Positions 22,301-34,300 of a DNA stretch of 64,000 nt are shown one piece after another; the stretch's first letter is position 1, and each line of letters opens with the position of its first letter. A program made the position numbers and the translations under genes. Below the pieces are notes generated by a model. The model was not told where the DNA came from. It was given only the letters and a program-made list of their open reading frames with translations, and did not search any database. Source of the stretch: Eutreptiella sp. 'Long Island Sound 2002' (taxonomy: Eukaryota > Euglenozoa > Euglenophyceae > Eutreptiales > Eutreptiaceae); NCBI GenBank assembly GCA_964036045.1, contig OZ038380.1, positions 169,620,031-169,684,030 on the forward strand, in the 5' to 3' direction.

Positions 22301-25300
22301 GGATGCGGATGGAGTTGGCGATGGGAATGGGGATTGCGTGGGTGACGTTGAAGGGGTGAGGGTTGGAGGTGTGGAGGGGGTTAGGCTGGGAGATGCGGTT
22401 GGTGTGCGTGTCGACGATGAAGTCAAGGACGTGGTCAAAGATTGTGTCGGACTGAGAGTGGGGTCTGGGGACCGTGTCGGGGTTGGGGACTGGGAAAACG
22501 TGGTGGTTCGCGACGGAGTGGTGCTGAGGGTATGCGTTGCGGACGAGGTCCTTGTGGGGCTCGGGGTCGGGGTGAGAGTTATCGAGGCGGTTGGCGGCGT
22601 GCTGGCAGATGGGGTAGAGGTGTGCGTTGGCGTGGGGGATGTGGACGCAGTCTGTGTGGGCGATAGTGTCACCGTTGGAGTGGGCGTGCGACTTGGGGAG
22701 CAGGTGGCGGTCAATGTTGCCGTGGACGAAGGACTGGCGGAAGGCGTAGATGTCGTGGTAAGCGTACGGGTCGGTGATACCGTGGAGGACGGAGTCGGGG
22801 TAGGGGAAGGGGTTGAGGTTGACGTCGAGGAAGGGGTGATGGATGGGCTTGGCGTGCCAGTGTACGACGGAGATGGGGTTGGGGATTGTGTTGGGGTCAT
22901 GGACGCGGTCGGGGATCTGGTTCGTGATGGGGTCACGGAAGGGGTCGAGGATGAGCTGGGCGAGGGGGTCGGTGTGCGACTAGGGGACGGGGATGGGGAT
23001 GGGGAGCATGTCTCAGTTGCAGTTGGGCTTTGAGTGGGGGTTGGGGTCACGGTGTGGGTTGCAGACGGCGTTACGGATCTGGTGGGCGGTGGGGTGAGGC
23101 TCACCGAACAGGTCGACGATGGCGATGGAGATGGTGTCTGGGTGAGTGTCGCGGTGGGCGTTGCTGTGGGCGTTGAGGTGGACGTTGGAGTCGAAGTGGG
23201 GGTCAACGATGGGCTTGGGGTTGCAGTTGGGCTGGGAGTGCTGCTGTGGGTCAGGGTCTGGGATGCAGTCGAGGAGAGCGATGTGGTTGCGCTCGAGGTC
23301 TGTGTTGCGGTTGGAGTGGCAGTCGGCGTAGAGCTTCGAGTCAGCGTGCAAGTTGCAGTCGAAGATAGAGTTGGGGTTAAAGTTGGAGTCGACGTCGAGG
23401 TTGGAGAGGCAGTTGTTGTGGATGTTGGGCTCAGGGTTGGTGTTTGCGTTGGGGTTTGGGTTAGGGTCGGAGTTAGGGTTGGGGTAGGACTTGCAGTAGG
23501 GGGTATGGTCCGGGTCACGGAGGCAGTTGGGGTTGGCGTTGGGGTGGACGTTGGAGACGGAGATACAGATGGAGATGAGGATGGGGAATATGTGTTGCTG
23601 ATGGATGAGGATGGCGACAATGTTACTGATTGTGTCAGGCTTTGGGTCCAACTTGGGGTTGGGGTGGAACTTGGGGTGGAACTTGGGGTGGAACTTGGGG
23701 TGGCGGTTGGGGTCATAGATCGTGTAGCAGTTGCAGTGGTGGATATAGACGTGGATGGCGATGCTGTTGGTGTTGGTGTAGGGGTTGAAGTAGGCGTTGG
23801 AGTTGGAGTTGGGGTGCAGGTGAGAGACGAGGTTGTGGATGCAGTCGGGGTTCCTGTTGAAGAGGGAGATGGAGAAAGAGATAACGTTGTAGTTGCAGTG
23901 TGCGTTGGCGTGGGAGGTGGTGTTAGGGTCACGGTTGGGGTTATGGTTGGGGTTGAGGTTGTGGTGGGGGTTGAGGATGCAGTATGTGTCAAAGATGGGG
24001 ATGGAGATGGAGACGTTGTTTGGGTCGCAGTCAGGCTTGGACTCGGGGTTCGGGATGCACTGGCAGTCGGGGTCACGGAAGGGGAGGGTGTTGGAGATGG
24101 AGTCACAGACGGTGTGAGTGTTGCAGTGCATGAGGGAGACTGAGTCTGCGATGTTGATGAGGAGAAAGTAAGGGTCAAGGAGGAGGTAGAGGTTTGAGTT
24201 GAGGTTCGGGTCGGGGTCAAAGTTGGGGTTGAAGTGGGTGAAGATGTTGGGGTTGGTGTGTCGGAGACCGTAGGGGTGTCTGAAATAGACACCGAGGACG
24301 AGATCGAAGCTGTAGAGGATGCACTTGGTGTTGCAGTGGGCGTTGGTGTGGGGCTAAAGGATGGGGATAAAGACACGGTCAGGGATGACGTGGGTGTACA
24401 AGTGTGTGACGCTGTAAGGGACGCCGAGGTCGTTGTCGTTGAACTCGGTGTGGAGGTCTGTGTCAGGGTTGGGGTTGAGGTTGAGGTTGGGGTTGGGGTT
24501 GGGGTTGCGGTAGGGCTGGCTGTACAAGATGAAGAAAAAGTGGTGGATGGTGTTGAACTTGAGGTCAAAGATGGACTGGACGTCGGGCTCGGTGTTATGG
24601 TGAGTGTTGCTGTTGGAGTCAGCGATGGGGTGATGGTCAAAGTGGTGGAAGGAGAGGCAGAAGGGGATAATGTTGAGGTTGTGCTCAACGATGCGGTTCG
24701 GGTTTGGGATCGCGATGTTGTCAAGGTTGGAGTTGCTGATGGGGTTGGCGTTTGGGATGAGGTTGGAGTTGAAGTTGCGGTGGGAGATGAAGATGGGGAT
24801 GTTGTCGTTGTTGCAGTCACCGTGCACGGTTTGGTTTGAGTCGGACTTGAAGTGACTGTTGGGGTTGGACTTGAACTGAGGGTGGGTGTTGTGGTAGGTG
24901 TTGGCGTTGGTGTCAATGTTGGTGTTGGCGTTGGGGTTGAAGTAGGCGTGGATGTGGGGGTTGAGGTTAAGGTGCCGGTTGATGTAGAGGATGGCGTTGG
25001 GGTCAGTGTTGGAGTTGGAGTTGAGGTGGTTGTCGGGCTTGGGGTTGCAGTGAGACTGAATGTCAGGGTGAGGCTGGGAGTGGGGGTAGGGGTGACGCTT
25101 GAAGTTGGGCTCAGAGTTGGCGTGGGGGTCCAGGATGCAGCCACGGTATGGGTGCAAGATGGAGTTGGGGTCGCGGAAGGGCTAGTTGTCAGAGTTGAGG
25201 TTGGAGTGGAGCTTTCGGTCGGAGTTGAGGTGTCTGTCGGTGATGGGGTGATTGTTAAGGTCGAGCTCAGTGTTGGGGTCGTGGTTGGGGTATGCGTGGG

Positions 25301-28300
25301 GCTTGAAGTGCAGGTCATCGACTCCGTTAGGGTGGGTGTAGGGGTCGCAGTAGAAGACGACGATGGCGACGGAGAAAGTGTTGGAGTTGGGGTTGGCGTC
25401 GGGGTCGGTGTGGAAGTTGGCGTGGCTGATGGTGTTGTAGAGCCGGTTGGGGGCAAGGTTTGAGAACCGGTAGGCGATGGAGATGGGGATAAAGATGCCG
25501 TGATAGTTGAAGTTGAGGTCGCCGTTGGTGTGAGAGATACAGTTAGGGTGGTGGTTGGGGTTGGAGTCGGGGTTGAAGTTTGGGACCAAGTCTGAGTAGA
25601 ACTGTAGGTCGCGGTAGGGGTTGGGGTTGCGGTGAGAGTGAGTGTCGGCGTTGGGCTTGACGTGGAGGTTGTCGTGGGCGTGAGGGTCGAGGTTGCTGAT
25701 GAAGATGGGGTCCGACTGAGGCTGGGCGTGGCCGAGAAGGACGCCGTTGTAGTCAAGGACGGAGCTTGGGTTGCTGTTGGGGTTTGCGTGGGGCTGGCAG
25801 TGCCGGTGTAGGATCCGGTCACTGGTGGAGTGGTGGTCTCGGTACATGATGGCGATGGCGATGGCGATACTGTGGGGCTTGGGGTGGGGGTTGCAGTTGG
25901 GGTCGAGGTTGGGGACGGCGTCGAAGATGAGGACGGGGTTGATGACAGTGTCAGGGAGGGTGTATGGGAAGGAGACGAGGACGGGGAGGCTGTAGGGGTC
26001 GGGGTTGGGGTGGAGCTTGGGGTTAAGCTTGGGCTGAAGGTTGGGGTGAAAGTTGGTGTTGGGGAAACCGTTTGAGACGAGGTGGTTGAAGGGGTTCGGC
26101 TTGCTGTTGGTGTTGGCGTGGGGCTCACGGTTGTAGTTACAGAGGGGCTCGACGTGGGTGTTAAGCTCAGTGTCAGGGTAGAGGTCGGGGTTGTTGATGG
26201 CGTGAAGGTTGGGCTCTCGGTGGTTGTCAAGCTCGGGGTTGCACTTGGTGTCTGAGATGGGCTCACAGTTGGAGTCTGCGTTGGGCTTGCCGTGCATGTG
26301 ATGGATAAAGTTGGGGGTGCCGAGTGGGTTTCAGAGCAAGACGGAGATGGCGACGTGGAGACGGTTGGGGTCGGAGAAGGGGTTTGAGAAGGGGATGGGG
26401 AAGGGGATGGAGAGGGGGTCCAGGATGCAGTGGGTGATGGGGAAGCGGAGCTGGTGAAGGATGGAGATGGGGATGGGGATACTGTTGGCGTTGAAGTCCA
26501 GGTTGAGGTCAACGACGGGGTTGAACTCGGTGATGGAGTCGGGCTGAAGGTTGGGGATGTTGTTGGGGAATGTGTTGGGGTGAGCGTTGGCGTCGCCGTC
26601 TGTGTTTGTGTTGGGCTTAAGCTGGGTGTTGATGTGGGCGTGCCAGAAGGACTAGGACTAAGAGAAGGGGTCTCGGTTGGCGTCAGGGAAGGGGTCGGAC
26701 TGAGGCTTGGCGTGACAGTGACTGATATAGTGGGCGCTGGGGTCGCAGTTTGGGACGGAGTTGTGGTTTGCGTGGGGCTGGCAGTGCCGGTGTAGGATGC
26801 GGTCACTGGTGGGGTGGTGGTCTCGGTACATGATGGCGATGGCGATGGCGATACTGTGGGGCTTGGGGTGGGGGTTGCAGTTGGGGTCGAGGTTGGGGAC
26901 GGCGTCGAAGATGAGGACGGGGTTGATGACAGTGTCAGGGAGGGTGTATGGGAAGGAGACGAGGACGGGGAGGCTGTAGGGGTCGGGGTTGGGGTGGAGC
27001 TTGGGGTTAAGCTTGGGCTGAAGGTTGGGGTGAAAGTTGGTGTTGGGGAAACCGTTTGAGACGAGGTGGTTGAAGGGGTTCGGCTTGCTGTTGGCGTTGG
27101 CGTGGGGCTCACGGTTGTAGTTACAGAGGGGCTCGACGTGGGTGTTAAGCTCAGTGTCAGGGTAGAGGTCGGGGTTGTTGATGGCGTGAAGGTTGGGCTC
27201 TCGGTGGTTGTCAAGCTCGGGGTTGCACTTGGTGTCTGGGATGGGCTCACAGTTGAAGTGTGCGTTGGGCTTGCCGTGCATGTGGCAGTCACGGAGGAAG
27301 TGGGACTAGGTGTTTGGGAGGGAGACATGGAGAAGGAGGGTGTAGGACTTGAGGTAAAAGTTGCTGATACCGAATAACGGCAGGTGCGGGTGACTGTACT
27401 CGAAGGGGAGGGCGAGGAGGAAGATGAGGGCGTGCAGGAAAGGGTTGGGGTAGGGGTGAGAGAAACGGTTGGCGAGAGCGTATGACAAGGCGTAGTAGTC
27501 GGCGTAGTGGTCGGCGTAGTGCTTGGCGTTGTGCTTGGCGATGAGGTTGGGGACAGTGTAGGGCTGGGCGAGGGGCTTGCCGTCTGAGTAAGGCTGGGGC
27601 TTGACGTGGGACTGGACGTGGGGCTGGATGTGGGGCTGCCACTAGGGGTAACGGTCGGGGTGGACGTCAGCGATAACGTCGGAGATGGACTGGGTGTGGC
27701 AGTTGGGGTGGCTGTTGGTGTTAAGGTCGGTGTTAGGGTCATGCTTGCGCTTTGTGTAGGGCTTGTGGTGCAGGTGACCGATGCCGTGGGGGGTGGCGTA
27801 GCCGTCTCACTGCAAGACGGAGATGGCGACACGGAGGCCGTCGGGGTTGGTGTCGGGGTAACAGATGCCGTTGGGGATCGAGTTGGTGATTGCGTTAGGG
27901 ATGAAGTGAAGGATGGCGTAGGGGTGCTGGTAAGGGATGGTGATGGAGATGGAGATGCCGTGATGGTTGACGTGGTCGTTGTGCTTCTCGTGGGCGTTGC
28001 ACTTGAGGATGCCGTTGGCGTTGGTGATTGGGATGGGGTTTGAGATGTGGTTCGTGTGGGCGTTTGGCTTGCTGTGTGTGTTGGCGATGGGCTCAGGCTG
28101 CTGGTTGAGCTGGGTGTCGTCGAGGGACTCAGGCTGGAGGTGAGAGTGACGGAGGGCGTTGCCGATGGCGTCATGGAGGGGCTTCCTGATGCCGTTGGCG
28201 TGGGTGTGGCTGTTGCCGTCGGGCTTGGGCTTGTGGTTAGACTTTCTGTGGGGCTGACTGTGCACGTGATCGATGACGTTGGCGGTGGTGTGCAGGTCAC

Positions 28301-31300
28301 AGTACTGGTCGGAGATGGCGATGCAGAGCCTGTTGGGCTTGGGGTTGTCGAAGGCGATACCGTCGGTGACGACGTGGGCGATGTCGTGGAAGAGCACGTC
28401 AGCGAGGGCGTTGGGCTGCTCGTCAAAGATGCAAAGGGCGTTGACGATGGGCTCAACGTCGGGCTCGATGTTGGGCTCAACGTTGCAGTCGCTGTTTGGG
28501 ATCCGGATGGGGTCGAGGTCGGCGATGCGGTCTGCGTTGGCGTGGCCGTGGGGCTTCCCGTTGATGTTGTCGTCGTGCTTGGGGTCTCCGTTGGACTACC
28601 ACTGGGCGTCGATGAGGGACTTGGGCTCGCCGTCGGGGTTGCAGTTGATGTCACCGATCCAGTTACACTGGGGCTTGCCGTGTGGCTGGGCGTCACGGTG
28701 GGAGTCGACGTCTGCGTCGGGGTCAGGGTTGGGCTTTGCGTGGGGCTTGCGGTGCACGTCAATGATGAGGTCGGGGGTATTGTGCAAGTGCTGGTGCATG
28801 ATGAAGATGGACTTGCTGATGGCGTTGCCGTTGGGGTGCGCGATGGCGTAGTGGTCAGCGTAGTGGTCGGCGTAGTGCTTGGCGTTGTGCTTGGCGATGA
28901 GGTTGGGGACAGTGTAGGGCTGGGCGAGGGGCTTGCCGTCTGAGTAAGGCTGGGGCTTGACGTGGGACTGGACGTGGGGCTGGATGTGGGGCTGCCACTA
29001 GGGGTAACGGTCGGGGTGGACGTCAGCGATAACGTCGGAGATGGACTGGGTGTGGCAGTTGGGGTGGCTGTTGGTGTTAAGGTCGGTGTTAGGGTCATGC
29101 TTGCGCTTTGTGTAGGGCTTGTGGTGCAGGTGACCGATGCCGTGGGGGGTGGCGTAGCCGTCTCACTGCAAGACGGAGATGGCGACACGGAGGCCGTCGG
29201 GGTTGGTGTCGGGGTAACAGATGCCGTTGGGGATCGAGTTGGTGATTGCGTTAGGGATGAAGTGAAGGATGGCGTAGGGGTGCTGGTAAGGGATGGTGAT
29301 GGAGATGGAGATGCCGTGATGGTTGACGTGGTCGTTGTGCTTCTCGTGGGCGTTGCACTTGAGGATGCCGTTGGCGTTGGTGATTGGGATGGGGTTTGAG
29401 ATGTGGTTGGTGTGGGCGTTTGGCTTGCTGTGTGTGTTGGCGATGGGCTCAGGCTGCTGGTTGAGCTGGGTGTCGTCGAGGGACTCAGGCTGGAGGTGAG
29501 AGTGACGGAGGGCGTTGCCGATGGCGTCATGGAGGGTTTTCCTGATGCCGTTGGCGTGGGTGTGGCTGTTGCCGTCGGGCTTGGGCTTGTGGTTAGACTT
29601 TCTGTGGGGCTGACTGTGCACGTGATCGATGACGTTGGCGGTGGTGTGCAGGTCACAGTACTGGTCGGAGATGGCGATGCAGAGCCTGTTGGGCTTGGGG
29701 TTGTCGAAGGCGATACCGTCGGTGACGACGTGGGCGATGTCGTGGAAGAGCACGTCAGCGAGGGCGTTGGGCTGCTCGTCAAAGATGCAAAGGGCGTTGA
29801 CGATGGGCTCAACGTCGGGCTCGATGTTGGGCTCAACGTTGCAGTCGCTGTTTGGGATCCGGATGGGGTCGAGGTCGGCGATGCGGTCTGCGTTGGCGTG
29901 GCCGTGGGGCTTCCCGTTGATGTTGTCGTCGTGCTTGGGGTCTCCGTTGGACTACCACTGGGCGTCGATGAGGGACTTGGGCTCGCCGTCGGGGTTGCAG
30001 TTGATGTCACCGATCCAGTTACACTGGGGCTTGCCGTGTGGCTGGGCGTCACAGTGGGAGTCGCCGTCTGCGTCGGGGTCAGGGTTGGGCTTTGCGTGGG
30101 GCTTGCGGTGCACGTCAATGATGAGGTCGGGGGTATTGTGCAAGTGCTGGTGCATGATGAAGATGGACTTGCTGATGGCGTTGCCGTTGGGGTGCGCGAT
30201 GGCGTAGTGGTCAGCGTAGTGGTCGGCGTAGTGCTTGGCGTTGTGCTTGGCGATGAGGTTGGGGACAGTGTAGGGCTGGGCGAGGGGCTTGCCGTCTGAG
30301 TAAGGCTGGGGCTTGACGTGGGACTGGACGTGGGGCTGGATGTGGGGCTGCCACTAGGGGTAACGGTCGGGGTGGACGTCAGCGATAACGTCGGAGATGG
30401 ACTGGGTGTGGCAGTTGGGGTGGCTGTTGGTGTTAAGGTCGGTGTTAGGGTCATGCTTGCGCTTTGTGTAGGGCTTGTGGTGCAGGTGACCGATGCCGTG
30501 GGGGGTGGCGTAGCCGTCTCACTGCAAGACGGAGATGGCGACACGGAGGCCGTCGGGGTTGGTGTCGGGGTAACAGATGCCGTTGGGGATCGAGTTGGTG
30601 ATTGCGTTAGGGATGAAGTGAAGGATGGCGTAGGGGTGCTGGTAAGGGATGGTGATGGAGACGGAGATGCCGTGATGGTTGACGTGGTCGTTGTGCTTCT
30701 CGTGGGCGTTGCACTTGAGGATGCCGTTGGCGTTGGTGATTGGGATGGGGTTTGAGATGTGGTTGGTGTGGGCGTTTGGCTTGCTGTGTGTGTTGGCGAT
30801 GGGCTCAGGCTGCTGGTTGAGCTGGGTGTCGTCGAGGGACTCAGGCTGGAGGTGAGAGTGACGGAGGGCGTTGCCGATGGCGTCATGGAGGGGCTTCCTG
30901 ATGCCGTTGGCGTGGGTGTGGCTGTTGCCGTCGGGCTTGGGCTTGTGGTTAGACTTTCTGTGGGGCTGACTGTGCACGTGATCGATGACGTTGGCGGTGG
31001 TGTGTAGGTCACAGTACTGGTCGGAGATGGCGATGCAGAGGCTGTTGGGCTTGGGGTTGTCGAAGGCGATACCGTCGGTGACGACGTGGGCGATGTCGTG
31101 GAAGAGCACGTCAGCGAGGGCGTTGGGCTGCTCGTCAAAGATGCAAAGGCCGTTGACGATGGGCTCAACGTCGGGCTCGATGTTGGGCTCAACGTTGCAG
31201 TCGCTGTTTGGGATCCGGATGGGGTCGAGGTCGGCGATGCGGTCTGCGTTGGCGTGGCCGTGGGGCTTCCCGTTGATGTTGTCGTCGTGCTTGGGGTCTC

Positions 31301-34300
31301 CGTTGGACTACCACTGGGCGTCGATGAGGGACTTGGGCTCGCCGTCGGGGTTGCAGTTGATGTCACCGATCCAGTTACACTGGGGCTTGCCGTGTGGCTG
31401 GGCGTCACGGTGGGAGTCGACGTCTGCGTCGGGGTCAGGGTTGGGCTTTGCGTGGGGCTTGCGGTGCACGTCAATGATGAGGTCGGGGGTATTGTGCAAG
31501 TGCTGGTGCATGATGAAGATGGACTTGCTGATGGCGTTGCCGTTGGGGTGCGCGATGGCGTAGTGGTCAGCGTAGTGGTCGGCGTAGTGCTTGGCGTTGT
31601 GCTTGGCGATGAGGTTGGGGACAGTGTAGGGCTGGGCGAGGGGCTTGCCGTCTGAGTAAGGCTGGGGCTTGACGTGGGACTGGACGTGGGGCTGGATGTG
31701 GGGCTGCCACTAGGGGTAACGGTCGGGGTGGACGTCAGCAATAACGTCGGAGATGGACTGGGTGTGGCAGTTGGGGTGGCTGTTGGTGTTAAGGTCGGTG
31801 TTAGGGTCATGCTTGCGCTTTGTGTAGGGCTTGTGGTGCAGGTGACCGATGCCGTGGGGGGTGGCGTAGCCGTCTCACTGCAAGACGGAGATGGCGACAC
31901 GGAGGCCGTCGGGGTTGGTGTCGGGGTAACAGATGCCGTTGGGGATCGAGTTGGTGATTGCGTTAGGGATGAAGTGAAGGATGGCGTAGGGGTGCTGGTA
32001 AGGGATGGTGATGGAGATGGAGATGCCGTGATGGTTGACGTGGTCGTTGTGCTTCTCGTGGGCGTTGCACTTGAGGATGCCGTTGGCGTTGGTGATTGGG
32101 ATGGGGTTTGAGATGTGGTTGGTGTGGGCGTTTGGCTTGCTGTGTGTGTTGGCGATGGGCTCAGGCTGCTGGTTGAGCTGGGTGTCGTCGAGGGACTCAG
32201 GCTGGAGGTGAGAGTGACGGAGGGCGTTGCCGATGGCGTCATGGAGGGGCTTCCTGATGCCGTTGGCGTGGGTGTGGCTGTTGCCGTCGGGCTTGGGCTT
32301 GTGGTTAGACTTTCTGTGGGGCTGACTGTGCACGTGATCGATGACGTTGGCGGTGGTGTGTAGGTCACAGTACTGGTCGGAGATGGCGATGCAGAGCCTG
32401 TTGGGCTTGGGGTTGTCGAAGGCGATACCGTCGGTGACGACGTGGGCGATGTCGTGGAAGAGCACGTCAGCGAGGGCGTTGGGCTGCTCGTCAAAGATGC
32501 AAAGGCCGTTGACGATGGGCTCAACGTCGGGCTCGATGTTGGGCTCAACGTTGCAGTCGCTGTTTGGGATCCGGATGGGGTCGAGGTCGGCGATGCGGTC
32601 TGCGTTGGCGTGGCCGTGGGGCTTCCCGTTGATGTTGTCGTCGTGCTTGGGGTCTCCGTTGGACTACCACTGGGCGTCGATGAGGGACTTGGGCTCGCCG
32701 TCGGGGTTGCAGTTGATGTCACCGATCCAGTTACACTGGGGCTTGCCGTGTGGCTGGGCGTCACGGTGGGAGTCGACGTCTGCGTCGGGGTCAGGGTTGG
32801 GCTTTGCGTGGGGCTTGCGGTGCACGTCAATGATGAGGTCGGGGGTATTGTGCAAGTGCTGGTGCATGATGAAGATGGACTTGCTGATGGCGTTGCCGTT
32901 GGGGTGCGCGATGGCGTAGTGGTCAGCGTAGTGGTCGGCGTAGTGCTTGGCGTTGTGCTTGGCGATGAGGTTGGGGACAGTGTAGGGCTGGGCGAGGGGC
33001 TTGCCGTCTGAGTAAGGCTGGGGCTTGACGTGGGACTGGACGTGGGGCTGGATGTGGGGCTGCCACTAGGGGTAACGGTCGGGGTGGACGTCAGCAATAA
33101 CGTCGGAGATGGACTGGGTGTGGCAGTTGGGGTGGCTGTTGGTGTTAAGGTCGGTGTTAGGGTCATGCTTGCGCTTTGTGTAGGGCTTGTGGTGCAGGTG
33201 ACCGATGCCGTGGGGGGTGGCGTAGCCGTCTCACTGCAAGACGGAGATGGCGACACGGAGGCCGTCGGGGTTGGTGTCGGGGTAACAGATGCCGTTGGGG
33301 ATCGAGTTGGTGATTGCGTTAGGGATGAAGTGAAGGATGGCGTAGGGGTGCTGGTAAGGGATGGTGATGGAGACGGAGATGCCGTGATGGTTGACGTGGT
33401 CGTTGTGCTTCTCGTGGGCGTTGCACTTGAGGATGCCGTTGGCGTTGGTGATTGGGATGGGGTTTGAGATGTGGTTGGTGTGGGCGTTTGGCTTGCTGTG
33501 TGTGTTGGCGATGGGCTCAGGCTGCTGGTTGAGCTGGGTGTCGTCGAGGGACTCAGGCTGGAGGTGAGAGTGACGGAGGGCGTTGCCGATGGCGTCATGG
33601 AGGGGCTTCCTGATGCCGTTGGCGTGGGTGTGGCTGTTGCCGTCGGGCTTGGGCTTGTGGTTAGACTTTCTGTGGGGCTGACTGTGCACGTGATCGATGA
33701 CGTTGGCGGTGGTGTGCAGGTCACAGTACTGGTCGGAGATGGCGATGCAGAGCCTGTTGGGCTTGGGGTTGTCGAAGGCGATACCGTCGGTGATGACGTG
33801 GGCGATGTCGTGGAAGAGCACGTCAGCGAGGGCGTTGGGCTGCTCGTCAAAGATGCAGAGGGCGTTGACGATGGGCTCAACGTCGGGCTCGATGTTGGGC
33901 TCAACGTTGCAGTCGCTGTTTGGGATCCGGATGGGGTCGAGGTCGGCGATGCGGTCTGCGTTGGCGTGGCCGTGGGGCTTCCCGTTGATGTTGTCGTCGT
34001 GCTTGGGGTCTCCGTTGGACTACCACTGGGCGTCGATGAGGGACTTGGGCTCGCCGTCGGGGTTGCAGTTGATGTCACCGATCCAGTTACACTGGGGCTT
34101 GCCGTGTGGCTGGGCGTCACGGTGGGAGTCGCCGTCTGCGTCGGGGTCAGGGTTGGGCTTTGCGTGGGGCTTGCGGTGCACGTCAATGATGAGGTCGGGG
34201 GTATTGTGCAAGTGCTGGTGCATGATGAAGATGGACTTGCTGATGGCGTTGCCGTTTGGGTGCGCGATGGCGTAGTGGTCAGCGTAGTGGTCGGCGTAGT

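Noticed and set aside
24463-24515. TTGGGG runs resembling ciliate-type telomere repeats
   Set aside because: They are interspersed with variants, keep the mucin reading frame on the other strand and occur throughout the exon, so they are coding repeats, not an internal telomere.
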